The notes beneath the pieces were generated by a model. That model was not told the DNA's origin, searched no databases, and saw only the letters and a list, made by a program, of their open reading frames with translations. From Grammothele lineata (lineage: Eukaryota; Basidiomycota; Agaricomycetes; Polyporales; Polyporaceae), in NCBI GenBank assembly GCA_002150815.3, contig NDFF03000001.1, positions 496,001 through 560,000 on the forward strand: DNA of 64,000 bases, written 5' to 3'. Positions 20,607 through 32,751 of this stretch are shown piece after piece (within the stretch, counting starts at the first letter, position 1; every line of letters begins with the position of its first letter). The position numbers were made by a program, and so were the translations under genes.

Positions 20607-23238
20607 ATGTCCCGAATCCCTGTTCCCTCCCACTCTCCTTCCTACAATCGTAGCGCAGGCGCTCCTCGTGCTACCTCCCCCATGCCTGTCTCTTTCCCCA
20701 CCGACCGCGCGGTCTCCCCGTCGCCCAGCTTCCCCTCTCCTCGCCACCAGTCCGCTGCGTCCATGTCGACCCTCTCCGGCTCCGTGGCTGACACGAGGAA
20801 GAAGCAGAGCAAGAGGGACGAGGTACGTGTCACCTGCTTTCGCCTCCAACCGCCTCTTTTTCTTCTGGTTTCCGTGTCGTAAAAGAAGAGCGCATGAGCA
20901 AGGTGTGCACTGGACACGTGTGCAAGGGTGTACCCGCGATGCCTACGTCTTGCCCTGAGCGCGCTTGACCCCCATGACTTGTCGCGTTTGCCAGCATCTC
21001 AACTCTTGCTTATGCCCACAATGTCTAGGCTATCCGCAAGAAGATCGAGGGCGAACTTGCCCGCAAGCGGACTATCTCTACGACCAACATGCACCAGACT
21101 CCCGGTGGCCGCCGTAGGAACAAGCCTAACGTGCAGAAGGGCACCGTCGCGGCCCTCAAGCCCAGTCCGGCCCTGACTGTCCCGGAGAACATCACTGTAT
21201 CCGAGGCGAGCCAGTTGTGCGCGGCGAAGAGGACGGACTGTGTGCTCGTCGTAGACGACGACGAAGGTCTGAGCGGTATCTTTACCGCCAAGGACTTGGC
21301 CTATAGGGTGTGTTCAGTCTCGCGCGAACTTTGAGAGGCTTATTCTGAACGCGACCGCTTGCGATAGGTCACGTCTGAGGGTTTGGACCCGCATACGACT
21401 CCCGTCAGCCAGATTATGACGCGCAACCCGATGGTCACTCGGGACACGACCAGTGCCACGGAAGCGCTTCAGTTGATGGTCCAGAAGCACTTCAGGCATC
21501 TGGTGAGCTTACACACGCCTGCTGCCCTTGTTCATAACCAACGCGAAATATCGTTCTTAGCCTGTTTGCAACGAAGAGGGCAATGTGGTCGGACTCCTTG
21601 ATATCACCAAGGTCTTCCATGAGGCCCTGGATAAAGTCGAACGCAGCTCCTCCGCGTCCGAGAAGCTCTACAGTGCTCTTGCTGGCGTGCAGTCCGAGCT
21701 CGGCGGTGGAATCGCGTCGAACCCGCAAGCCGCGGCCATGCTGTCCTATGTCGAGGCTCTGCGGGAAAAGACCGCGCTCCCCGACCTGACGACCGTCATG
21801 GACTCGCGCACCCAGCCCGCGACAGTGGGCCCGAAGACGACCGTAAAGGATGTCGCGAAACTTATGAAGGAGCGGCGTACGACGGCCGTCTGCGTCATGG
21901 AGCCGGCCACCCCAGGTCACGTTGGGCCTCCCAAGATCGCGGGTATCTTTACGAGTAAGGATATCGTCCTGCGTGTCATCGCGGCTGGATTGGACGCTAC
22001 GAGGTGTAGTGTGGTGCGCGTCATGACGCCCCACCCCGACACCGCGCCTCCGACCTTGACCATCCACGATGCGCTCAAGAAGATGCACAGTACGTTTTAG
22101 TGCATTCTACGTGATTCGACCCCGGCTAACATGACTTGGGATTAGTTGGCCACTACCTCAACCTGCCTGTTGTGGAGACTGACGGGCGTTTGGTCGCTAT
22201 TGTCGACGTGCTGAAATTGACGTATGCTACTCTGGAGCAGGTGAATACATGGTTTTGACGACTAAACGGTACTTGACTAATCTCATAATGCAGATGAACA
22301 ATATGTCCACGGAGGCAACTGGTGAGACCGAAAACGAAGGAGGTCCTATGTGGGGTCGCTTCTTCGAGTCTCTGGGCGCGAATGAGGACACGGAGTCAAT
22401 GATCTCCGGTTCTCATTACCAGTCGGAGAGCGTTTCCCACTCGCGGAAATTCTCCCGCAACCTCTCCCACCTTGTGCAATCTCCGCACTCGGAGGTCCAC
22501 CCCAATGATTCAGCCTCGGTGGTTGATGACGACCAGGAGTCCGCACTGGCCGGGTACTCGAAGCGTCACGGAGAGGATCCGGGCTCAATCGTTGGCCCTC
22601 CGGCCTCCATTCCTCCTGTGGACGACGGCACGTACGTCTTCAAGTTCCGCACCCCCAGTGGTCGCACGCACCGCTTCCAGGCGCGCCACGACAATGTGGA
22701 GACTCTGCGGGAGATTGTTAGCGGCAAACTTGCGACGGACCCGTTCTTCACGGGCTACAAGATCTCGGACCCCTCCGAGCTTCCCCCAGACCCGACCGAC
22801 TTTACGCTTTCGTACACGGATGCGGACGGGGACATCGTGCTCATCACGTCTGATTCGGACGTCTCCGACGCGGTCAAGATCGCGCGCCAGACGCACTCTG
22901 ACCGCGTCGTGCTCTTCATCTCCGGGGGCCGCGGCTGGGCGGACGTCATGGAGAAGAAGAGCGCGCAGCAGGCGGAGGCGGTCGCCGCCGCTGCCGCGCA
23001 GGAGATGCAAGAGGTCGAGAAGACGGAGGCACCGACTGCCGCTGTGACGACCGGGATGCCGCTCCCCACGGCGTACATGGTCACACCCCCGCCGTACGCG
23101 CAGCCTCCGCCGCCGCCGGTACCCGCGGAGCCGGAGTTGGTTATGGGCATCCCGAAGGACTTGTTGCTCCCCGCGAGCATCGGCGCGTTGGCCGCCGTTA
23201 TCCTTGGAGTTTTCACCATTTCGCGTCTGACGAGATAG
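20607..23238 (+). CDS. CBS-domain and PB1-domain membrane-anchored protein (MUG70-like)
   Basis: About 730 aa. Order of parts: serine/proline-rich N-terminus (MSRIPVPSHSPSYNR), a basic segment, two pairs of CBS motifs, a linker with SESVSHSRKFSRNLSHL, a PB1 domain, an alanine/glutamate run, a proline-rich stretch and a C-terminal membrane helix (LLLPASIGALAAVILGVF). CBS landmarks: DCVLVVDDDEGLSGIFTAKD, HFRHLPV, GLLDITKV, IAGIFTSKDIVLRVIA, LNLPVVETDGRLVAIVDV. The PB1 domain has the acidic SYTDADGDIVLITSDSDV cluster. This arrangement is that of the fungal proteins annotated as CBS/PB1 or Mug70. CBS pairs usually bind adenosyl ligands and PB1 mediates heterodimers. An in-frame ATG-less extension exists upstream; the chosen ATG begins the proline-rich region. 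Confidence 0.88.
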
Positions 23239-23752
23239 ACTCACTAGTACGACTAATGGTCATGGCTGGAGAGTGCAAAGGGCGTTTGAATAGGGGGATA
23301 CATACGGAGGGGGATAATTCCTGGTTCTAAGATACCTTACGTTGATTTCAGTGCCACATTCGTCGCTCTGGTTTATGAATCTCTCTGTTCCGGCCTCTTC
23401 ACTCGCACACACGCCTTTGGTTCTGTGCCAGTGCCGATCTTTCACGACTCGTCACGCTTCACGACCTAGAAACCTATCCCGTAATATCATATGCAGAAAG
23501 TCTGCACTGGATATCTGACATATTTGAACGCAATCAATGAGTGCGAGCGGTTCAGGTACAGCACGTCGGGCTCCCACGTGGCTTGACGCGATCGGACATA
23601 CGGCGCTAACGCTGTTATGCATTGCAACTCGTCCGCCACTTGCCCGCCACAACCTCCTCGAGTCGAGTCTATTCCCTTTCCACACACTCTTTTCGTGTTC
23701 AGTTGGCATCTCAACTTTTTGTGTTAAGTGTGCATGCCCCTACAAACTTGAG
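23239..23752. promoter_or_regulatory. SGF11: SGF11 upstream region
   Basis: About 510 bp without a convincing gene. TCTCAACTTTTTG at 23709-23721 resembles the element shared by the URB2 and HAS1 promoters. The last 80 bp are pyrimidine-rich. Confidence 0.4.
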
Positions 23753-25576
23753 ATGCCAAAAAAGGAGCGCGACGAAGCGGTTGCTGAGCTCGTGAGTCTC
23801 TCTTACTGGCCCACGGATGCTCCGTGCTCTCCGGATTTGTGCTAACGACGTCCTTGTCGGTTCAAATGCGCTGTCGGCCGCGCTGTACCGCATGTGTTCT
23901 CGTTTGCGCGTGCAGAGCTCGGCGTTTATGATGGACATGCTCGAAGAGATCCTCATGGACGTCGTGCAGCAGTCACACAAGGAGATCGCGCGGGCGCGAG
24001 CGATTTGCGACGTCTGCCATACGAGGTGCGTACCGCCTTTTAGAGCTTGTGGCCTCTTAGCTCCCGTTATCCTGTACTGGATGCGGCGGGGGCGAAGAGG
24101 AACAGCGGATTGAACGAATGAGTGCGGGGTGGCTTACGAACGCGCGGCAGGTGTGGAGCAGGTGAGTTTGTGCGCGCACTCTATCCCCCCCTCCCCTCCC
24201 TCCGCCTGCTTCCACCGCGGGTTCCGTGCATGCAATTTATATGCTAAATGGAAGGTCACAGTACATGTTCCCGGCCCCTCGGGCTCGCGGGTGCCGACGC
24301 CTGCAGTGGACGTGAAGGACGGGACGAGCCCGTCCGCAACGGGCGCGAACACGCCCGTGAACGGCAAGGACGGCACGGTGTTTTTCGAGTGCGTGGAATG
24401 CAAACGGCAGGTGCGTGTCCAACGCCGTTTCGTCTCTGCGTGTGCTTTGTGCGGGGCGGGGGATAGGGTAGGCGTGCTGACTGCGTTGCGCGTGCAGGTC
24501 GCGTCGAATAGGTACGCGACGCACCTGGCTGCGTGTATGGGTGTTGGGAACAGGCGCGGTGCGGCAAGGAACGCGTCCGTTAAGTCTAAGTGCGTACTCT
24601 ACTGGGACGCAAGCATGTTGTTCGCAGCAGCCGGCCGGTCTGACGCGCCCCGCAGGCTCGGGAACGACGCAGGAAAGGTGGGGTCACCGCGCCTCGCATC
24701 GGAGGTGGGGGACGCCCCGGAAGAAGTGGTTAAGCCGGCGCCCAAAGGGAAGGGCAAGGGCAAGGCAAAGAAAGTTGGTGAGTTGGTTCGTGTATGTCAC
24801 AGCCCGCGTATGTATATTGAAGGTTTCGTCAGACGATGCTGCTTCCCTCAACTCTAATGGGAAAAGAGTCTGTATCGACTTGTCTTGGACACGCCTCTCG
24901 ACGTCATTAACGGTTTGTTAATGCTTGCTAGACCGCGTCTCCGTCTGTGTCCCCCGTCAAGAAAACCAAGAAGCAGAAGACTATAGGTACGACCGTTCCG
25001 CCCGTTTAGACTTACACCCTCCTCATTAGCCACAAATTGACATGCTAGTGCAGGATCTCCAGCGGCCCGTATCAAGGCAGAGCCGGACATGCCTGTTAAC
25101 AGTGTAAGCGGAACATACTCGACCCAGGTCAACACACTGATATGCTGGGACGTAGCTCTTGCCTGTGGCTCCTGGTACGAATCGAGGTCCTTCGAAACTA
25201 CGAGCGTCGTCCACCGTCTCTTCGCTACCCAGAGACCCACGATCGTCGTCGCCGGATTCCAATACCCGATTGTCTTCGCCTGCTCGGTCTATTTCGACTC
25301 AAGCGTCGACGGCGATTCGCAGCCCTGCTATTAGCAATGCAACGCTCAAGAAATCGGCGAACGGTAAGGGTAGAGGGGCAGCCCCACCTCCAAGGATACC
25401 GAGCCCACCACGACCACCGCCTCCCGTGCCAATTATTAGAATGCCGGAAACAGACTTTCTCGTCGGTATGTTTATCATAGGCCCTCGTGTTTGTGCCATC
25501 TGAGGCTTAGTTCTTTTGTGTTATAGATGTTGAAGGTGAAGAGACGGGGTCCTCCACCGACACGGACAGCGATTGA
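23753..25576 (+). CDS. SGF11: SAGA-associated factor 11 (SGF11), deubiquitinase-module subunit
   Basis: About 330 aa in many small exons. SGF11 anchors and activates the Ubp8 H2B deubiquitinase within SAGA. The N-terminal helix (SSAFMMDMLEEILMDVVQQ) is the part that packs into the module. The zinc finger is FECVECKRQVASNRYATHL followed by A-A-C-M: C-x2-C ... H-x3-C exactly as in the family. The rest is a long disordered tail with basic clusters (KGKGKGKAKK, KKTKKQK), SP-rich and proline-rich text, ending in an acidic GSSTDTDSD. An 11-nt exon (24151-24161) joins the helix to the linker. Fungal SGF11 is usually much shorter; long tails of this kind occur in basidiomycetes. The tail exon borders are less certain than the first half. 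Confidence 0.87.
24151..24161 (+). other. SGF11: 11-nt internal micro-exon of SGF11
   Basis: The exon GTGTGGAGCAG lies between a CGGCAG acceptor and a GTGAGT donor; introns are 125 nt (24026-24150) and 100 nt (24162-24261). It joins ...ACGAG to TACATGTTCCC and reads T-R-C-G-A-V-H-V-P in frame. Other acceptors could be imagined, so this is less sure than the PTH2 and RAS cases. Confidence 0.6.
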
Positions 25577-26390
25577 AATATTCACCGGCTCGCTGCAGCA
25601 TTTCCTTTCTTCCATCGTTACTTGTTGCTCTCGTCGCCGTCTTGTATTGCACACATATCTCTGCTCGAACTTGTTGCTCTGGGTACGATATCGCGCCGCG
25701 CAGGCATGTATACTATCTATAGATCCGGACCAATGGCCGTCGCTGCGCACGGTGCTGGGGATGGCTCCGGGCGTGCAGCGGTACCGGAAGAGCCGCTTGC
25801 GAAGGCGGCTCGAAGCGCTGTGGGGTCCCCGCGACGGGAGCATAAAGTCCGATCAATCGCAGCACTCGTTCGGAGTCGCCGCAGGAACGAGACGGTCGGG
25901 CCTCTGCCCTGGAAGTGGAGCAGGAGCGGGAGATGTGTTTGACCCAGTTCCCGACGGGAACTTGCTTCGCGTGCACTGGTCGCGCATAGGCTTGGTTGCG
26001 CTGGAGCTCTGGGAGGCCTCGTTACATATACGCGTTTCCGAGCCCCAAGGCACGCTGGGAGCTGGCTGGGCGGACTGGCGTGGATTGGCGGGAGCCAAGC
26101 GGAGGCAGACAACGTATGTCGGGAGCAGTGGACATGTCACCAGGGAACAAGACCAGCCGCACTGGAGTGGCGCCCGTTGCGGGGAGCATTGGCCGAGGCG
26201 GGCGGGCGCAGGCGCAGGCGCTCGGACTCGGGAGACGCCGCAGAGACGAGAACGAGCACTTGAAGCTGTCGCGTCTTGGTGTCCGCTCGCCAACTGCTGG
26301 ACGTCCTCCGTTCCTTCCGCTCGCAGGTCGAACAACCCAACCTCCAGTCACTCTTTCCCTGCCGCCTCCCGCCCCCCTACACCCCCAACC
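25577..26390. other. SGF11-UPF0658 intergenic region, no recognised gene
   Basis: A GC-rich 814 bp. An open frame runs from SGF11's last exon straight into the next gene, and the opposite strand is open too, but none of the text resembles a family and composition is biased to arginine, glycine and alanine. The last 120 bp are a C/T-rich leader. Probably promoter and untranslated sequence. Confidence 0.5.
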
Positions 26391-28064
26391 ATGTCCTCTC
26401 ACCCCGCAGAACACGCTTATCCCGAATACCCAGCCCCCGCACACACCCCTCGCAACGCACGCGACGACGATGCTAAAGCCCCCTACGACGACCTCATCGA
26501 CCAGTACGGCGCCCCATATGGCGCACAGCCCTACAAGACCTTTGCTGTAGACCCTTCTGCTTTCTCGTCCCACGGACGGCAGCCCTCATATACGGTCTCG
26601 AACCAGTCCCACGAGACCTCAAAGGACTTCAAGAGCGCCGACGGCTTTGCACAAGAGCCGCCAGACTGGGAATATCCCCCACCGCTAGCAAAGGAGGGCA
26701 AGGTCGAGACGGAGAAGAAGAGCAAGTGGGCAAAGGTGCGTCTTGTCGTGCCCGTCCATTATTGCATTGTTCGTGACCACAGATGGGCCGCGTACAGTAC
26801 ATCCCCGACTCAATAGCATGTCGACTCTATCTCCTCACTATCCTCGTCGAAACTGCCATCGACTTGGCCATTGAGGGCGACATCATCCTCCGTTTCCATG
26901 AGTCAAACTCGTCGGCCAGCAACGACATGGCCACCAGGCGAATGCCAGTTTACCTCAGCATCTTCGCACTCGCTCAGTGAGTTCCGCCCCGTACTATTCC
27001 CGCTTGACGACTTCGGTCTGATCGCCGCTGCAGCGTCTTCCAATTCGGCATGGCTTTGGATGCAGTCTGGGCACGGAACACTCTGCAATTCATCAGTCTC
27101 GCGTACGTCTTCTCCGTCGCGGTCGTCTGACTTCTGAGAGCTGAGTCTAGACCACAGCATCTTCAATGCGCTGTTCCTCCTCTACGCCATCATCCAAATC
27201 ACCGAGATCAACCAGGTCGTTCTCTCTTCTTCGTCGGGCATCACCCACGTTTCAATCCAAACCCTCGCCATCATCATCCCCATTGTCATATCCGTCGCCG
27301 AGGTCGCGTACATTGCGCTCGGCTGGAAGATCTACACCGAGTTTGGATGGAAGGTCTACAAGTTCCTCGGTGCGGACCGCAGGATCAAGACCATGTTCGC
27401 CCATCACCAGATCTTCCTCTGCCTCGTCAAGTTCGACCTCTTCTTCTGGGTCGGCTTCTCGGTGCAGTTCATCTGGCTGGTGCTCAACAACCACAACGCA
27501 GAGTATTACCTTACGTGTGCGGCACTTCCGCTCTCCGTCGTCGTGCTCGTCGAAGGTCACCTCGCCGCACGGCATGAGAGCAAGCCGATGATGCTCGCCT
27601 TCATGACCGGCTGTGGTGGTGCTATGGTGTACTTCGTCTACAAGGTATGCGGTGTCAGCTATGTTCACTATCGCGACTGGCTGACTCCGGTGCCCCGCAG
27701 CTCGTGAAGGTGCTGCGCTTCCGTGGCACGGACACGTTTGAGGAGGTGTGGCAGACGCTCACGACTTTCTGTACGTATGTTTCGTATACGCGCTGGTGTG
27801 GACTGAGTTCATCTCCCTCCGCAGCTGTGATCGCCATCATCCTGCTTCTCATCACGTTCATTTTTGCGCTGCTCGTGATGAACAACTTTGGGCGCGGTCT
27901 CAAGGAGCAGAGTACGTTGTTTTGGGCGTGCGGCATGGTATCTCGGCTGACATCCGTGTACAGTCGCGCGAAACAAGCACAAGAAGGGCGTCTCAATGGC
28001 GACATCACAATATGTGCATCGAGGTCCAATGAGTACCCATCCAAACCGGATGAGTATCGATTGA
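26391..28064 (+). CDS. UPF0658-type polytopic Golgi membrane protein
   Basis: About 430 aa. A hydrophilic N-terminal 100 residues (proline, tyrosine and serine-rich; SFAQEPPDWEYPP-like text) precede about seven transmembrane segments. Landmarks: WAKMGRVQYIPDSIACRLY, ETAIDLAIEGDIILRFHES, FQFGMALDAVWARNTLQF, FNALFLLYAIIQITEI, HHQIFLCLVKFDLFFWVGF, and FSVIAIILLLITFIFALLV. The final exon is GLKEQIARNKHKKGVSMAT then HRGPMSTHPNRMSID. The text matches the fungal UPF0658 group placed in the Golgi in fission yeast; biochemical role unknown. The start MSSHPAEHAYPEYP is the first ATG after the leader. It converges on the GH78 cluster. Confidence 0.75.
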
Positions 28065-29605
28065 TCTGTGTACTATTGTGTCAACGCTGTTGCTCCCGTC
28101 GGACTTGTGTACGAATGACCTCCCACTCCCAAGTTGTATCATCTTCAGCCTGGCGCACTGGGCGCTTCCCCTCCGTCTACTGGCGACGGATCCTCCTACT
28201 CTGCTGCTCTGGTGCCCTACCCCCTCACGGACACGGTCCTGCTACATACTTACATCTCTGCCATAGTAACCCTCCCATCTACATCTTGCCGCTACTCGCA
28301 CCTGCCCTAGTTTCTTACCCAACCCCCTCCCTCATCTCCGCCCCGACCAGCTTGGTCCTGTCAGCTGATCGTCTCGCCACTCCTACACACCGCCTTCGTA
28401 CGATATTGACCGCGCTCGCACTTATGCCCGTCGCATTCTTCTTGCTGGCCATTGAGACTCGTCGGGTGGCCCGATCTCTACGTCATCGATATATCTCTTG
28501 TCACCCTCCGTGTTCGTGTCCCGTACATCGCCGCCGTCCCCTTTTCGTGTTCAGTATTTTCGCGTTTGGCGATTACACCCGTCAGCACATACACACATGC
28601 ACACACGTCAAAAGAGGTCCTTCGTTGGAGAGATCCGATCGAGCGTGCGTCGAATTCGATGTCGCTTGCTTTGAGTTCACGCTCTCCATTTCTTCGCGCC
28701 CCGGCGCATATCTTGTATATAGTTCGGCACGCCGCCTCGCTTCCTCAGACTCTCCGGCCACTCGTCATCGTCCTTACCTACATACGTACGTAGACCATCG
28801 CTTTGTCCAGCGTTTTTCTTCGCTCGCGCGCGTACGCGGGCCCGCGGCCGGGTCCCGCGGCGCAGGTATAATCTTGTATTGCTAGCCCAATGCAAACGTT
28901 TCTCTCGTTTGAATCCTTCGGTGTCCCGCTCCCGGCCGACTACACTGGCATGACCTACTCACCGCGGACCGGATGTTGCAGGTCCGGGTGTAACATGACG
29001 AAGACGCGTCGCGACGCGACTAGCGACGCGCTCGCTGCGTCCGCCGCGCACGGGATCGCGTATATTGCAGTGAGTCTGACAGCCCTTGCGTGGCCAACGT
29101 CATTCGGCGGTTCGCTACACGGGAGGCTGTACGCCGAGCCTCTCCGGACCCTCGGTGTCAGCTCGGCGCCCTGGAAGGTTGGGGTCGGACGCGAGGGAAT
29201 CACGGCGGGCGAGGCGTTCAATCGCTTCGACATTGTCGATCGGACCCCATGCTCCGGCGGGGTGTAAGGAGAGATCGTACGCTGCGGCGGATCCTTCCGG
29301 CACAGTCTACTACTTATGCACCTGGTCTCAACGACTCGGAAGTGATCGTCCTCGGCCGACACGCGAGCTCTCGAGGACGGCCTCTGACGCGATTCCGGCC
29401 CGACATCCTAGACCTTTCTCTAGATACATCAAGGCAATTCTGTATGGAGACGAGGCCGACAGGGTGGCGGCGGACATGGCGTGAATTGGGTCTATGGGCG
29501 CCGCAGCGGACTCCAAGTACGGTTGTGTCATTCGGGATTCCTAAGGTGTTCAGGTTTATACGGTTACATGTCCTTGAAATCTTCTCGGTCGCAATCTCAG
29601 TACTT
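28065..29605. other. Gap between UPF0658 gene and GH78 cluster
   Basis: 1.5 kb. The first 700 bp are C/T-rich, with a CACA-type microsatellite near 28,580-28,610, and look like 3' untranslated DNA. An ATG-started 125-codon frame at 28890-29267 (MQTFLSFESFGVPLPADY...) has no recognised match, and its codons show no bias I can read. A very GC-rich patch lies at 28,820-28,865. No gene is claimed. Confidence 0.45.
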
Positions 29606-31808
29606 TCAAACCGTGTCCGCGTCTCCGTGCTCCAAAGAGGCGACGAGAAGATACTCGTGCTCCCCTCCAGCCACGTCCTCTAGCCAAAACCACCCCGAGG
29701 CGTCCGCCCGAACCCGCTCCTTCTGCGCTCTGCCTCGCACGAGTGTTGCCCGCGTACTATTTCCCGGGAATGGCAAGCCGACCGTGCCCTTGGTGCCCTT
29801 CGGGGTACGGATCTGCATCAAGAATGTCGTAGCGTTAGCGAACCACAAGGTCGTGAATTGGCCGCGTGTCGTGGTTAAGCCGCAATCGACTTCAGTGAGG
29901 TCCCCGGGCTGGGGCGCGATAGCCCACGTCGCCCCGGCGTCGCTGAGGATCTGGATGCCACCGACGTACGTCTACGTGCAAGAGAGCAATTGGTAAGTAG
30001 ACAGTCGAGTAAGCACGGCGCGTGACATACCGTCAACGAGCCCGTAGGGCCAGAGGACCATCCATGTGCGAACGAAATGTGGGAGTCGGATGCGTACGGC
30101 GGATAGTGGATGTCACCGGACGCGGAATAGCCCTCGATGAACGTGCTGTTCGTCATCCGCGGGTCGTCCAGCATGACGTCCGCCCACATAAACCGGATGA
30201 GCGCGAGCGCCGCCTCCGTGCGGTTCGCAAGGAAGTGCGCGTCGAGCTCGAACCCGGACGCGAAGGGCGATGCCGCGTCCGCGGCCTCGGGCGCGGGTGC
30301 GGCCCACGCGGTCCAACGCGCTTGCAAAGCTTGCGAGATCTGCACGACCTGGTCGGGGTCCGTGACCATTCCGGAGACGACGGACCATGCATTTCCGTCC
30401 TGGGGGGCGAGCGTAGTGGTTTCGTTGTCGAGGAAAAGGCCAACGGAGGGCTCCCACAAAAGCGAGCTCGCTGCGCCCTGGATGCCGTTCGCAAGCTTCG
30501 ACCAGCCAGCGGCCGTCTCGGTGTCGTTCTGGAGTGTCGCGAAGGCGACGCCGACATTGAGGGTGTAGAACAGGATCGCATTTGCCTCAATGTTGTGCCC
30601 GCCCATTCCAAAACGGAGCCAGTCAGCGGACGCGGTCACGTTGGCCAGGCCAGAGTCGTCGATCTGCTCGGTCGCCCAGGCCACGCCGGCCTTGAAAGCA
30701 TCCCAGATGGAGGACAGGAAGACACTATCGCCGCTCCAGACATAATAGTTGTAGAGGTTGATAAGCGTGTGGAGGTGATACGTGAAGGAGGCGGGGCCAA
30801 AGTCTCCGACGGGGAAGCCGGCGTAGGGGAACCTGCCTTCGTCGTTTTGGAGCACGACAAGGGAGTCGAGGCCGTTGCGGATGGAGATGAGATCGTACGT
30901 AGAGACCGCAATGCTAGGGACCGCGATGGACATGTCCCCAGGCCACACCAGCCGGTCCCTCTTTGCGCCGTCCGTCAGGACTGAGGTACCATTGGCTATA
31001 GTCATGTTCAGCCACCAGGTCACGGTCCCGTCGGGATTGAGCTGCCCTGCAGACGTCACTGCGCCACCTCGGGTGGGGTCGATTGTAACCAGCTGATCAG
31101 TGTATGCCCCTGGACACATTTGTTAGTAAATGGTAGGACAACGATAGGAAGACGCAGAATGATCACCTGCGTACCAAACCCTACAATACGGTCAGTAGAC
31201 CATTCGTAGCTATCGACCAGAGAAACATACCTATTAAGCTTTTCGTCGTTCGAGTGAAACCAGCCACTATAGTTTTGGAGGTCGTCCCAGTGTGGCATAG
31301 CTGTGTACTGGATCCAGAGATCGTCCACCGTTAAGTTTCCCGTGCCGAGGTCGACGATCGTCAAGTACCGGAACGCCCCTCGATCCTTCTCCGTCGGCGC
31401 CGCAAAGTGTCCTGGGGTGGTCACGTTGAACACGATCGGCTCATCTCCGCCTACTTCCGAGAGAGTACTGGAGTCGCTTGCCCAGGACGACACAAAGAGC
31501 GAGCTCTCTGTGAACGTGATGCCAACGGCGTCGCCCGACGATACGTTGACGTTGACCCAGCCGGAGATGCTCTTGCCGAAGTCGTACGTCACGGAAGCGT
31601 TGAAGCCGCCGAGAACGAGACTTTTCCCGGAACCAGTGCTGTCAGCGAGTAGGGCCTCCGGGCAGGTCGAAGACCCGTCCTGACGGAAGACGCTGACCGG
31701 CCGGACTGTGCGCGAAGAGGGAGCGAGGATATACTCCTGGTAGGGTACGGCCGCAACCATGCAGGCTGTAATGGAAAGGACGAGGATAGATGATATGTAG
31801 GGCATCAT
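29606..31808 (-). CDS. Secreted GH78-like glycosidase, copy A
   Basis: Roughly 650 aa in about five exons. It opens with a signal peptide (MMPYISSILVLSITACMVAA), then VPYQEYILAPSSRTVRPVSV. A beta-sandwich region with WVNVNVSSGDAVGITFTES precedes a six-hairpin barrel. The motif D-G-A-K-R-D-R-L-V-W-P-G-D fits the acidic D-x3-R-[DE]-R-L-x-W-x-G-D pattern of GH78 alpha-L-rhamnosidases, and DDPRMTNSTFIEGYSASG lies in the C-terminal half. Many N-glycosylation sequons are present. Likely substrates are rhamnose-containing plant polysaccharides or glycosides, but specificity cannot be read from sequence. It ends EYLLVASLEHGDADTV, a few residues longer than copy B. First of three tandem copies, all minus strand. 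Confidence 0.87.
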
Positions 31809-32751
31809 GGAGGTTTTCAGAGGCTTTAGGGCGTCGGCAGTCTGTCTACGCAAAGCGGGCGCCGTTAAATACTCTGCAGGAGGATGGTGAATTAGAGAAG
31901 CTATTTGAATGTACGAAGCCTGGGACATACCAGAAGAGATGAAAAGCCACTTCGCCGCTGCACCATATGATCGTCGCGCCATAAGGATGGTGCTGCAATC
32001 CTCGGAGGTGCCTCCGAGAGGAGCAAAGTACTCAAACCGCGCATGGCAGCGGTGGCTCGAGTGCCAAAGCCACTGTTACTGACGCGGACCTCATACCGAG
32101 GCCCACTGTTCAGTCAACCATTGGCAGTGTATTGTGCAGAGTGTCTACTGTCGAAAACGTTGCACCAACGAGAAGCCGATGGAGACTTGAATAGGATTGT
32201 ATGTAGTCAACGTCGTAGATCAAACCTGTGGGCGAGCGGCACGGCCGCCGTACGGCAACGCGTATTACACAACGAGCCGTTCACGTTAAGAATCACGGCA
32301 CAAGATTTGGAGACATTTCCTTGGGCGCGTGCAGGAAAGTCTTGGTGAGGTTTGAGTGTCATCGGAGGAGACTAAACGACTACTAAACGGGTCTGTAACA
32401 TTGTCGTGCGCTAGTCGCGCGTATCCGTCATCACGTGCATCCCGCACGGCCCGTGACTACATTAAAATCACAACATATTGGGGTAGAAAACCCGGCTCTC
32501 TAAAAATCGGAACTTCAAGTTGTCGGGCCGTCGTACCAAGACTTCGAACTTCGAGTTGTCGAGCTTTAGGAGGCGTCTCGCCCCACGGCCTTCCCGTCAC
32601 CAGAAAAGCCCTATAGTTGAGGCCAAGAAACAGTGACGAAATAGACGCTGGTTCGAGTTCTGCTACCGTTACATACACAATTTTCGGGGATTCAAAACTG
32701 TTTAAGCACTGAATCTTTTCGGAGCTCGGTGTCTTGGACTGTCTTCAACTC
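31809..32751. other. Spacer upstream of GH78 copy A
   Basis: The proximal 170 bp match the copy B promoter without net length change (the block at 31960-31980 equals 35078-35098 with two or three mismatches, each 152 nt from its ATG). The rest has no recognised gene. An imperfect repeat of CTTCAAGTTGTCG / CTTCGAGTTGTCG occurs near 32,510-32,565. Confidence 0.6.
31865..31871 (-). promoter_or_regulatory. TATA-like box of GH78 copy A
   Basis: TATTTAA on the minus strand, 57 nt before the start codon. Copies B (34983-34989) and C (37687-37692, ATAAAA) have a comparable element at nearly the same distance. Confidence 0.6.

Noticed and set aside
25527..26816. 429-codon plus-strand open frame
   Set aside because: It fuses the last SGF11 exon (out of frame with it), intergenic DNA and the first UPF0658 exon; the middle is low-complexity and non-ATG. 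Treated as a chance GC-rich open frame.
30022..30984. 320-codon plus-strand frame opposite GH78 copy A (and similar ones opposite B and C)
   Set aside because: Arginine/glycine-rich antisense shadows that recur at the same place in each GH78 copy because the coding strand is conserved.
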